A stretch of DNA of 64,000 nucleotides from Chytridium lagenaria. Lineage: Eukaryota > Chytridiomycota > Chytridiomycetes > Chytridiales > Chytridiaceae. Below the pieces are notes generated by a model. That model made no database searches, had not been told where the DNA came from, and saw nothing but the letters and a program-made list of their open reading frames with translations. A program made the position numbers and the translations under genes. The stretch lies in contig JAHLKC010000062.1 in NCBI GenBank assembly GCA_025449115.1, positions 1 to 64,000 of the forward strand. The letters are read 5' to 3'. This document shows, piece by piece, positions 37,137-47,429 of this stretch (positions within the stretch are counted from its first letter, which is position 1; every line of letters begins with the position of its first letter).

Positions 37137-37268
37137 TCGAACCTCCATGCCATGGCGACGAGAAGGAGCCGGAGCCGACGATGGAGTCAATGCTGAAGGC
37201 GGAGGAAGAGGTCGTTCCAAGGTGAGTTGCTTTTTACGAGCCTCTTTGAACCTTCAGCTGACTTTCGA

Positions 37269-38567
37269 TTAGGACGATATTCCAATCATGGCGGATGGAG
37301 ACGAGAGCACCATCAGAGTAGGTAGGCTCGTCTCCAAGCTGGCGGAGGTGGGTTGACGGGTACCCAGGAGCGACTGGAGCTCAGAGGTACAGTCGACAAG
37401 CAACTCTCTTATCCCACTAATGGTCTTGTAGAGGTATTTGCGACGCTCATCAACGAGTGCAGTGAAGGAGGCGAGCTTCTCGTTACGGTAAGTGGAGTTG
37501 CTCTTAAGCTTACTCTCACTAATATGAACCTCCATGCCTAGGCCTTTCAAGCGCTCCACAAGGTCAAGCACGGCATCGATGTTATATCGGTTGCTGTTTG
37601 GCTCCTTTTCACGAGGGTTGGTGCTAGTGGAGCGGTGACGGGAGGTCGTGGGGTCGTCAAGACGCTGGGGTGGTCTGTCATCACGAGGAGGAGGAGGAGG
37701 AGGTACCCTCGGACGGACTGTGACTAAGGTGAGAGGACTGAGACGACCTTCACTTCGTTGGAGGATAGGGCGATCGCGATCAGCACCTACTAACTCTTCA
37801 TAGGCGGAGGAATCGCCTGCTTTGGGATGGAGGAAGACCTCATCATACTCGATGAGCGGTTCTTTTCCTTTGCCGTTGGAGTGCTCAAAGGTGGCGGGTT
37901 CGAAGCCTGCCTTGAGCTGGTTGGTGGGAGGAGAGTAGCCGACGAGGACCACTTCATCCTCATCCATGGGGGAGGAGTCCCTGGTGTGACGGCGACTGTC
38001 ACGGAGAGGAGCACTAGACGAAGAGGCCAGGTGAAGGAGGCCATCATTACTGACATGGCCAGGATGACGGGAGCCAGAGGAGGCTGGAGTCTTCTTCGAA
38101 ACCGGGGCCTCACGAGAAGGAGGAGGGCAACGGTTGGAGGAGGTTGGGTGGCCTTGAGGATTGTGGGAGAGAATCCTCTGGTGCTGCCCAACGGTGGCGC
38201 CAGGATCAAGGACAGTGATCTTGCGGGCTTCACACTCGGCAGCGTTAAGGTAAGACTCAGAACGATCGTTCCGTCCTCTGTTTTGGTTTCTCAAAAACCT
38301 CGTTAGGTTCTCCTCACAAATAGGTATATGAAAGAGCGCACACTGAGAGTAAAAACCCGAGATCATGCGGGTGGAGGCCTCTCGGATGGCAGGGAGATCG
38401 CGGCCTGCCTTTATGTGGAAGAGGCGGGCATTCTCAGGGATGCCGGCTCTGGTAAGTTTGGGTCTCTTTTTCTCGACCTTTCCTTTTTCTTTGAGTGGGT
38501 AGTCGTCGCTAACCCTTCGTTTTTTGTGCCCCCTTTCCCTCCAGTTTTGATCATCGCGAGAGGACAC
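37269..38567 (-). CDS. Hypothetical proline- and arginine-rich protein
   Basis: A 432-codon open frame with a natural ATG (MSSRDDQNWRERG). The N-terminus is highly basic (GHKKRRV, KKRPKLTR), suggestive of nuclear localisation or nucleic-acid binding. A short ordered-looking segment (FYSQCALFHIPICEENLTRFL) follows. The middle is low-complexity Ser/Pro/Arg with a PPPPPPRDD run, and the C-terminal 100 residues could form a helix-rich or coiled region (VLDLVERLKGLGMEVHISES). I do not recognise the family. It could be a host gene at the array boundary or the gag-like ORF1 of another retroelement; its position next to repeat-rich DNA favours caution. A second possibility is that the true gene is spliced, since GT-AG-like sites occur near 37213-37275 on the plus strand. 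Confidence 0.5.
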   Translation of the reverse strand: MSSRDDQNWRERGHKKRRVSDDYPLKEKGKVEKKRPKLTRAGIPENARLFHIKAGRDLPAIREASTRMISGFYSQCALFHIPICEENLTRFLRNQNRGRNDRSESYLNAAECEARKITVLDPGATVGQHQRILSHNPQGHPTSSNRCPPPSREAPVSKKTPASSGSRHPGHVSNDGLLHLASSSSAPLRDSRRHTRDSSPMDEDEVVLVGYSPPTNQLKAGFEPATFEHSNGKGKEPLIEYDEVFLHPKAGDSSAYEELVGADRDRPILQRSEGRLSPLTLVTVRPRVPPPPPPRDDRPPQRLDDPTTSRHRSTSTNPREKEPNSNRYNIDAVLDLVERLKGLGMEVHISESKLKSNSTYRNEKLASFTALVDERRKYLYKTISGIRELLVDCTSELQSLLGTRQPTSASLETSLPTLMVLSSPSAMIGISS

Positions 38568-38830
38568 TGGGGGAGGAGTTGTGTAAGTGAGTAAGTAACT
38601 GCATATAAGATGCGATCAAGTGTCCTTACTTGTTGTAGTAATAAACTGTTGTCAATAAAGTCTCTTGTCAAATTCTTTATTATTTATGTTTGTGTCGATC
38701 TTGGTATCCACTCTAATAGTGGGTACCAAATCTTTGTATTTTCAAAATATTTTCTAAGTCCCCCACATAAAAAGGGGAGACAGAGATTTTGTCGTCAAGA
38801 CAAGAGGTAAAAGCGAAAACCCTTTTGAAC

Positions 38831-38859
38831 TTTAGAAAGGTCACGTAGACCTTTCTAAA
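38831..38859. other. Perfect 12-bp hairpin
   Basis: TTTAGAAAGGTC, loop ACGTA, then GACCTTTCTAAA. No flanking gene explains it. Confidence 0.7.
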
Positions 38860-40362
38860 TCGTTTTCAAGCACCGCAATAGGGTGCGTTTTCATTGACTT
38901 CTCACACCACCATCACTGGCTTCGGATTTCTAGCCTGGCTATGGTGGTGGGACAAGTATTTTTGTGAGAAATGTAGTGCACCGCAAAGGTACGCTACATA
39001 GTATCATTGACTATACCAAGTCAAATATGAAAAATACGAGCTAGAAGCTCGAAATTTGACGAGGGTGTGTAGAACACGCTCGGATTTAGCTTTAGGAGCA
39101 AGGTGAGGCCTAGAAGTCGAGGGATCGAGTTCTAATAGCCAATGTTTCTCAGTAGATAAGGTAAGAGTCCAGGGACTCAATCTAGAGAGGTAGGTATCAC
39201 TTTAAGCATGACCCACGCGGCGTGAGAACGCGGCATAGTGGTGATGCAGTGATGGTGTGGTCTCTGGTGCCCTTCCATCATCCCAGCCTGTCCCAGAATT
39301 GGAACAATGGCCAGAACAATGGTATGTGACACGAGATGATTCCAGGCATGCATGGAGAGAGGTAGGAGATCCAGGCACATCCAGAACACATCCAGAGGTC
39401 CAGTTTCGGCGGGGGAACGCGTCCAGGTTGGTCCAGAGCGGAGGTGATGTCGGGTTTGCAAAAGAAACAACGAAAAAGAAGCAAAAACCGACGAACTCAC
39501 CAAAACACCCATTTTAGATTGGGCCCCACTGTGATCTTCTCTTGACCCATCCCTCCCTACCTAGCTTCGACTAGGGGGTAGGGGAGAAGAGTAAAGGAGT
39601 TGCTCCAGCAGAGCAAGTCCACAGAGCACCTAGGGACAGGATGTACTCCTGAATCTAAGTGATGTTGTTGTTGTTTGGCGATGGTGTGGTGAGTGATCGC
39701 GAGGTTCTGCTTATTAAAGGGAGAAGGGAACGTGTTTAGTATCTTCATTATCGACTTACCTTGCTTCTAAACCAATATCAGCACCAGATCGTCTCCTGGC
39801 GATCGGGGATGGCTATAGGTCTCCATGCCACCCTACTATGGCACCTTTTGGAACATGGGCTCTCGTTTGCCTCTCAGAGCTTAGAACAGGGTAACCTCAC
39901 TCATTGCCTGCCGTTAGCGCCTGATCATCGGGTCGGAGAGCACCAGAGGTGGAATGTAGCTGACCAAGCCTCGACTAAAGGACACTGTGAATGAGGAGGG
40001 TTCCATCACAGCCTTCTGTCTCAGACGGCCGGATTGCAGCTTCACCAGGTGGTAAGAGGGCAGAGGGGTCGACTGTCATCCAACTAAGAGTGAAGGGGAG
40101 ATCACGCCGCGAGGCCACGCGCGTGGTGATAGAGGATAGGGGATCAACTCAATATCAACTACTTAATTCAACAGGTACAAATTAAATCAAGAAATCTCTC
40201 ATATTAAAGTAATACACAAAATACAAATAAATAATAGACACAACATATGCACACACACATAAACGGCACATATGTGCGCCACCTCCTTCAATAAAACCCT
40301 ATAAACGTGGGGAAAAAGTATATATAAAAAACCCAAAGGGAAAAGAAGGGAGGATTCAATAT

Positions 40363-40382
40363 GACGCGTAAATATACGCGTC
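40363..40382. other. Perfect 8-bp hairpin
   Basis: GACGCGTA, loop AATA, then TACGCGTC, followed by another GACGCG. Confidence 0.65.
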
Positions 40383-40461
40383 GACGCGGGATATAACGGA
40401 ACTCAACGGACTTAGACGGAATGTCCTTATGAGCCATAGGCCATGTGAATAATGTAATTCT

Positions 40462-41992
40462 TCACATGGTCACCACAGTATCGGCGTACTTGAGGGCCTC
40501 ACCTTTAATAATGTCTTGCGAAAATGTTAATGCTCATCAATAAATCCTTACATACCTATTATATGATGAGACACCTCATGGCGGCAGAATGAGACAAAAA
40601 TGCCAGCACGATCCAGCTTCTTTCCGTTCCGTTCATGGTACGTTGTTTGTCCGGCCGTGAACCTCGAAGTGCATTCAACTTCGTCCTGTGTAGCGGGTGT
40701 GGCGGTGTCCTCAGTAGTCCTTGTGAAAAATGACGCCGCGAGAGACGAGGTCCCATAATCTCCGCCTCCTCCTGACTCGATATTGACCTTTTTAGCTGAA
40801 AAGTAGCCATCGACCATCTGTAAGTTGGGGAAGGTAAGTAAGATGTGGGTGCTTAAACTAGGTGCATAATTAGGTAAACATCGATTGACTTACACGAACA
40901 ACAATCCCAACAGTCTTCTGAGATGATCCAGTACAAGGGCACACAGTCCTTCCATGCCCATGCCGCTCGATGACGTCCGGGAGAAAACGGCCGTGCCAAA
41001 CAAGATGATGGAGCTCCGTAAACTGATAGATGGCTTGCAGAAACTTTGGGTAAAGCTCAGACCTGTAATCATCAAACTCTCCGTCATTACTGGTAAACAT
41101 GACCTCGCAGATGGCTTGATAGCTCATGCCTTTGTTCCGACATTTGACAGCTAGATCCAATGTGTGCACTCCAAAGCCTCTATCTAGTTGTTATTAACAA
41201 AGTGATAAAGAGAAAAGACAAAGGTTACCTGGAGAAATGGGTGAACATGGCATGTAGCCATTGCTCATCATGATAACAGCCAGTGAATGGGTATCGCATC
41301 GAAACGCTTGGACTGGAATCGGTTTTCGAAAGCACTTGGAATAAAACAAAATTTCGAAGTTGATCTCACGGGCTTCCACGCAACCACAAGTAATTGTGGT
41401 AAGGCGAGAATCTATGTTGTCCGATGAGTTGTAGTGGGGAAGGTTATGCCGTAAGAAGCGGGAAACGTAAGTTCTCGAAGAGTTGTAAAAAGGCCCTTTT
41501 TTTATCCGCCCGTATTTCTTTTTGGAGACTCGGTATGATGATTCTATGGACGCTGTTCTCGAAGTATATCCATTCATGATGAGAGCCATCATCATCTTCC
41601 TCCCCTTCGTTCTCGTTCACCTCCTCCAGCTCTTCCTCTCTAGTTCCCATCCAGTTACTTGCCTCGATTTCCTCATTATAATGCCTCGATAAATCAACGT
41701 CGCCCAAGGTAACTGCTTCGTCATAATTAATGCCATCAGGTGAGAATAGGTTCTGATGTTGCCGTCGATACCGATTGGCAGCCCCCACTGCTTGACGAGT
41801 TGGATGTGAAATCCCCTCCAGGTCTACTAAAATTGACCTATTCCGTTCTTCCAACCTCCGACGATTCGCCATGAGCTCATCATTGGTCAGATTGAGTCTT
41901 TCCACTATCTCCCCATCCAGCAACACCGTCATTCGCCGTCGGGACTTTGACATTCGGCTTTCCTTGCTCACTCTGAGCTTGTTACGTTTCAT
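40462..41992 (-). pseudogene. KDZ-family transposase, 5' part only
   Basis: Exon 1 (ATG at 41992) encodes a basic start and an acidic region. After a one-base frame change near 41510 (A7 run) comes a CxC segment, TITCGCVEAREINFEIL, and the region IPVQAFRCDTHSLAVIM followed by a proline-rich turn. Introns with GT...AG ends follow near 41230-41180, near 40890-40820 and near 40545-40505. Later exons give LDRAGIFVSFCRHEV, matching the conserved D-x-G...CRH block of Kyakuja-Dileera-Zisupton transposases, and then GEALKYA, which normally follows it. The frame stops at 40462, before the other catalytic residues, so at least half of a usual KDZ protein is missing. It is a truncated DNA transposon gene common in fungi. 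Confidence 0.72.
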
Positions 41993-42620
41993 TTTGAGTT
42001 AATAAATGACTTCGGACAGAAAGAAATTATAACCACTTTTGAAATGCATTAACGTACTTTGCGCGTATGCTCCCTTTATTCGAAGGCTACCGGGACTATT
42101 AAAGCCACGTAAGGGTTGAACCCGTGGTGGCTGAAAGGCTGATAAGAAGCTCATGGCAGGAGCCAGTAACCTCTGCAACTGATGGAGAGTGTAATGGAGT
42201 GAGGTGTCGGTGTGTGAGCGCATGACGGCCTTGCGATGGTAAAAATGATAATTGTTCGATGATGCTGATGATGATGTGATGGATGGCGGTGAGGGTGGTG
42301 ACAGATGCTGGTGATGGATGGCGGTGAGGCCGTCATAAGGCTAACAATGCCGTCATGACGGCGTCGACGGAGTCATGGTTTGAAAAAGTGAAAGGTTTAA
42401 TTAATAAATATTAAAGAATAATCTATTAATGAAGTAAGAAATAATTAATACTAATTAACCCGGACAACAGGAACTTGGTTCCCATAGTTCCAAACTCTTG
42501 GAGCGTCATACACAATTCCGACATGGCGGAATTATGCGGATGGTATGGAGGTACTATATAATGGTTTATTAAAAGAATTAAAAGTCTCTCGGACCCCCCC
42601 GTGGACACGGGTAGATTTGT
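41993..42620. other. Intergenic, short repeats, no gene
   Basis: Contains GATGGCGGTGAGG copies (about 42281 and 42318) and the palindrome GCCGTCATGACGGC at 42349-42362, which also occurs in the inverted-repeat element to the right. Confidence 0.55.
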
Positions 42621-42628
42621 GAAAAACT
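42621..42628. repeat. Left target-site duplication
   Basis: GAAAAACT directly outside the left arm; the identical 8 bp is at 46922-46929. Confidence 0.8.
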
Positions 42629-43311
42629 CACCTAGTTTAGAAAAAAACCTTCACTTGTAACAAGCAAAATTCGTTCGCGGATTTTTGCTTATCACAAATC
42701 CAAATCCCAAATGAAATGAAATGAAGCGGCCCGCAACTTCCCCCCCAAAAATTAAAAAAAATCATGGAAGACAATCCGTAGCGATTTTTGATTTCCGACC
42801 ACCTGGAAAACGGTTCTGGAGCACCTTCCGGATAAAGGAGGAGGAGGAGGAGGAGGAAAGGTGAAAAGGGAAAATTACTATTTGTTTTATTATTTATTTT
42901 ATTTCATTAATAGATTTTATTAATAATTATTAATAATATATTTCTTCCTTTCGCTCTCGAGAGGCCGCCGAAGAGGCCGTCATGACGGCCATCCCACCCC
43001 GCCTCGAATCGCACCCCCGCCTCCCTTCCCTACCATCCACCCCCATCCATCCACCCCCATCCATCCATCCCATCCATCCGGCATCACCACTCCACTACCC
43101 ATCCAGCGCAACCGTCCGCACCCATCCATTCATTCGCTTCTTTCCCATCCATCCATCCACCGGTTCCTCCCATCTCATCCATCAATCTTCTGTCCATCCA
43201 TTCACCCATCCCCCACCCATTCTCCACACCATCTCTTCATCTCCCATCCATACGAATTCCATCTCTCCATCCTCCCATACATCCGAATTCCGTCTCGCCA
43301 TCCTACTCCCT
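42629..43311 (+). repeat. Left inverted arm
   Basis: Contains, from outside in, the TTCACTTGTAACAAGC segment, a GAGGAGG run, an AT-rich TTAATAATTATTAATA tract, the perfect palindrome GGCCGTCATGACGGCC (42975-42990), and then CCATCCATC-type repeats. Similarity to the right arm fades after about 43311. Confidence 0.85.
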
Positions 43312-43484
43312 TCACCTTCTAACCCTCTTCTTACCTATCCCCCGCCTATCGCGGCCCCATCCACCTTTCTTTATTCATCCATTCATCTTTCCATCCATTC
43401 ATTAATTTATCCTTCCCCCCATCATCACCCCTTGTCATATTCACCCACCTGCGTCCATTTCATTAATTCCACTAGTTCTTGATT

Positions 43485-43552
43485 TTTTATCGTGGGGAAC
43501 TCAGTCTCGACCGTTCAGGGGTTCAAATCCCCTGATCAATTCACGACATCTG
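43485..43552 (+). other. tRNA-like T-arm with box B
   Basis: CAGGGGTTCAAATCCCCTG forms a T-arm-like hairpin whose loop matches the pol III box B consensus GGTTCAANNCC. TCGTG upstream could pair with CACGA downstream, but the segment is too short (under 60 nt) and lacks a D-arm and anticodon arm. It is probably a tRNA-derived SINE remnant rather than a tRNA gene. Confidence 0.4.
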
Positions 43553-43559
43553 CTTCCGC

Positions 43560-46010
43560 GTCCATTCACCTACCTTTGCCCCTTCCATTCACTGCCCATC
43601 CGCCCATCCACCGCACATCCATCCATCCATGTACCGCATCATCCATAAATCCTTCATAATCCTTCAGCTTAATTGACCTACTAGGGTCCTACTTTTGTTC
43701 CTATCCCCTTTTACTCTTATGGTCAAACTATTTATCGTGAGCATCACGAAAAGCACCGTAAAAGCACCGTGTCCGTTTGGTAGAAGGTTATAGCAGATAG
43801 GATTTTATGTTTTCGTTTTTAAAATTTCAAATTCTTTAACCTTCACTAAGAACATCTCTACTATTTATCTTTTAATCTCTTCAATTCATCTCTAATAATA
43901 ATTTTAAGTAATGGGTAATAAATTAATAAACAATAAAATTGAGCTGGATTAAAATATTTATAACGCGGAACAAGATTATAATATGGATAAAAGATGCAGT
44001 TTGCTATTGTCAACAGAGTGCAGGCTGGCTTCGGCGGCACACCTTTTTCTCACCAAATTCGTAATAAATATTCAGATTATGAAAAATATTGCAGCGACTT
44101 AGTGAAATTTGACAATATTGAGGTTCTTCTAGGACGTGCCTACATTGATGGCATGCTATTAACGACATTCAATGACACTAAATAATATATGTATAAGCTG
44201 TTATAATATGTGATTAATTGTATTTGATCAGGACAATTGATGTAGATGCCTTCTGAGGTGGGCTGATTAAGTAGAACATGTAAGACGATTTTTTTAACAT
44301 GCATCATTCTCACTCAAATGATGCCCGATCATTCTCATTTTTCTACCAAAATAGGTAACAGATTCTATGTAGGCGCAAACGTAATTTGACCGCGTCAAGA
44401 CTCTGGTTGATGTACTTCATATGGATGTAACTGTTTACAACAATAAAAAATAAAGTGATATTATATAGTTTAGAGCATACAACAACGCGTTGCTTGAGGG
44501 CTCATATTTTCTCATATGTGCTTTATCACTCGTTACAGCTTTGGTGTTAGTATGACGCGTAAAAACGTCTTTTATATTACCTCTTGCTATGTACACCAAA
44601 ATCTTAGGTCTACTTTCAAACTGACGACGTACTTATACAGCCCCCTTGTAAAGTGTTTGAAAATACACCAAATTTCGCTCAGCTTCATAAATTTCACATA
44701 ACATTATGAGATGGAAATTCAAGGCTGTAGTGTGCGGTGACGATAACCTTCATTAAGTAATATCTGTTTTTTGAGATTCCTGAAAATCATTTTTGCTTTT
44801 GACCTCAAGAAATCAACACACCTCACAACCCATCTTCCCATCGCAATCTCAAAAAAGTTGAACCATCCAGCCCAGCACCCCCATATTATTATATTGTTTG
44901 AAGCGTCTCAAGCACATTGATATATTGTCAAAGTAAAGGCTCTGTATAATATCTTTTCAGAACGTTATTTGAAGTAGACAAAAAATTACAAAAATGACCG
45001 TACAGCCTCAACCCATCACGCGATAGACTTTAACGTTTACAATAACTATCATCCGTACTTAAGGAATGTATTATTTAAATTTAGTAGAGTTTTTCCAAAA
45101 AATGACAGTGTTTGGCATCACGCAGTGTTTCTCAGCGCGTTTCAATAGTGTTTTTCTGCAGCGCGTTTCAATAAAGTGTGATATCTTGTTTTTTGAACGT
45201 ATTGGAATCGCAAACTTTGCTAGTACGTGCCAACACAGGATGTAATTTGATGTTGTTAGTAAAACTCTCTAGCTAAAGATTTAAGGGTGCGGCAAATAAT
45301 GCGTGTGGTTTGAATAGAATGTTCCTTCTCGTTAACCATGCTGAACGCGCTTTGGCACGCATATGACATTGCTGCAGCAACTACGGAATGTCATGGATAC
45401 TGCATCCATTGTAGATATAGATATATGAGGCTATCAATACAATCTTTAAGCCACGACGTATATCTGTAAAAGCGCCAGAATGAAGACTGGAGCAAGATTA
45501 GCGAGAATGTTAATGCAGGCACTATAGTGAGAGGAGAGTTTATTTACAACAATGAAAGTTACAATGCAGATGGGCAAAAGATGACAAAGACAAGGATGAC
45601 GGCAATTACACCTGATAACGTTTGCAGTATTTAATCCGTTGGGACATATATAAAGACACAGTTTGTTTGCGAAAACCAAAACGCACATCTGTAACAAGAT
45701 AAGAGACAGAGGAGAAAAAATGATAGTGGAGAAGGTATAGAATATATTTAGTTACATTTAAACTATCATTTACACGCGAAATGTTAACGACGACAAACAC
45801 TTAATTGAGGACGGAGAAGGGAATGCAAATAAATGAATATGTTAAATTATTAAAATAGATGAGCAATTACTCTAGTGGATCAGGCTAAAAGCAATGTTGA
45901 ATGGATAATGAAGGCTGGATGGATGAAAGGATTGTGTAGGAGTTAGTGGAAGTTCGGCGGATGGATTGGGCAAAGGCAGAAGAATAAGTGGGGCAGCGGA
46001 TAATGATGGA
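43560..46010. other. Interior of the inverted-repeat element, no gene seen
   Basis: AT-rich DNA with frames no longer than about 83 codons, none with recognisable motifs. A short internal repeat of GCGTTTCAATA occurs near 45140 and 45160. Confidence 0.55.
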
Positions 46011-46013
46011 CCA

Positions 46014-46062
46014 AAATGACAGTCAAGGGATTTGAACCCCTGATTAGTCAGACCTTCCCCCA
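46014..46062 (-). other. Second tRNA-like T-arm, inverted
   Basis: The minus strand reads AATCAGGGGTTCAAATCCCT, matching the copy at 43513-43535. It is in the mirrored position, so it may be a more decayed inner part of the inverted arms. Confidence 0.4.
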
Positions 46063-46228
46063 AAAGAAAACAAAACAAACAAAAAAGAATTGAATTAACG
46101 GTGTGAAGGCGGGGGAAGTATGGGATGAGCGATGCTGGTGGTCGGTATGGGAACGGACCAACAAATGGATGGATGGAAAGATGAAATGTGGATGATACGG
46201 GATGGGTAAATGGAAGGATGGATGGGAG

Positions 46229-46921
46229 CATGGCGAGACGGAGAGATGGAATTCGGATGTATGGGAGGATGGAGAGATGGAATTCGTATGGATGGGAGAT
46301 GAAGAGATGGTGTGGAGAATGGGTGGGGGATGGGTGAATGGATGGACAGAAGAATGATGGATGAGATGGGAGGAACCAGTGGATGGATGGATGGGGAAAG
46401 GAAGCGGATGAATGGATGGGTGCGGACGGTTGCGCTGGATGGGTAGTGGAGTGGTGATGCCGGATGGATGGGATGGATGGTGGGGTGGATGGCTGGGGGT
46501 GGATGGCTGGGGGTGGATGGTAGCGAAGGGAGGCGGGGATGCGATTCGAGGCGGGGTGGGATGGCCGTCATGACGGCCTCTTCGGCGGCCTCTCGAGAGC
46601 GAAAGGAAGAAATATATTATTAATAATTATTAATAAAATCTATTAATGAAATAAATAATAATAAAACAAATAGTAATTTTCCCTTTTCACCTTCCTCCTC
46701 CTCCTCCTCCTTTATCCGGAAGGTGCTCCAGAACCGTTTTCCCAGGTGGTCGGAAATCAAAAATCGCTACGGATTGTCTTCCATGATTTTTTTAATATTT
46801 TTGGGGGGGAAGTTGCGGGCCGCTTCACATTTCATTTCATTTGGATTTGGATTTGTGATAAGCAAAAATCCGCGAACGAATTTTGCTTGTTACAAGTGAA
46901 GGTTTTTTTCTAAACTAGGTG
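46229..46921 (-). repeat. Right inverted arm
   Basis: Reverse complement of the left arm, including the palindrome at 46563-46578. A few small gaps distinguish the arms. Confidence 0.85.
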
Positions 46922-46929
46922 GAAAAACT
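46922..46929. repeat. Right target-site duplication
   Basis: GAAAAACT directly outside the right arm. Confidence 0.8.
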
Positions 46930-47429
46930 TACCCCGTCTCGCACGGGTAGTACAGTGACAACTTGGTGTAATTTTGAGTCAGATTAAAGCTTCTGTGCTA
47001 CCAGTTGTAGCGATACTGGGTGTGCCCTTTCCTGAACTCATAAACAAGCCATAGGCTGAGTTTCATTTACCCGCACCCTTCACTTCACACACACCCTTTA
47101 TTTTGCTATTGCATTGACACTGGGCGGAGGTACAAGCGTTTGCGACGTGGTCATAACCATCATATTATTTATTCACTTTTGCACCCATAATTATTATATA
47201 AAAGATATGTAGTCCATATGTAATAGTATATGGTTACTGGTATATATATTACCAATCTTGTGCCTTGGCAGCGTTGTCTTTTCTGTTTTCGTAGGCAGAG
47301 TATGTCGACGCGTATGAATAAATATTAAGAAATTTAAGTTAAAGTTACTTTATCCAAGACACATTTCCCTGCGACAGTTAAAACGGTCTTTGGCTGCAGT
47401 CGCTGCCCCTTCTTCCCCACCTCGACAAA
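46930..47429. other. Intergenic, no gene seen
   Basis: Upstream region of the secreted-type gene. It contains an AT-rich TATATATATT stretch near 47240; no promoter can be assigned. Confidence 0.5.

Larger units (their letters stand above)
38600..40460. other. Non-coding, repeat-like stretch
   Basis: No supported gene on either strand. It contains a perfect hairpin at 38831, the palindromic GTGTGTAGAACAC near 39066, a 15-bp match to the LTR element interior near 38816, and another hairpin at 40363. The composition and short palindromes suggest remains of a retroelement, but no paired LTR was found in the window. Confidence 0.4.
42629..46921. mobile_element. Long-inverted-repeat DNA element (Mutator-like or foldback), non-autonomous
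   Basis: Begins CACCTAGTTTAGAAAAAAACC and ends with its reverse complement. The inverted arms are about 685 bp and highly similar. The element is flanked by the direct 8-bp repeat GAAAACT with a leading extra A in the run (gaaaaact) at 42621-42628 and 46922-46929, a target-site duplication. An 8-bp duplication with arms of hundreds of bases fits Mutator-like elements; hAT elements also make 8-bp duplications but usually have short arms. The ~2.9-kb interior is AT-rich and has no transposase, so it must move in trans or be a fossil. Confidence 0.85.

Noticed and set aside
38600..40200. A second LTR retrotransposon
   Set aside because: Only short matches and hairpins; no paired LTRs or target duplication could be found within the window.
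42982..43482. 166-codon Pro/His/Ser-rich frame, mirrored at 46571-46095
   Set aside because: It arises from CCATCC-type repeats inside the inverted arms; the composition is that of the repeat, not of a protein.
43485..43552. Functional tRNA gene
   Set aside because: T-arm only; no D-arm or anticodon arm and too short.
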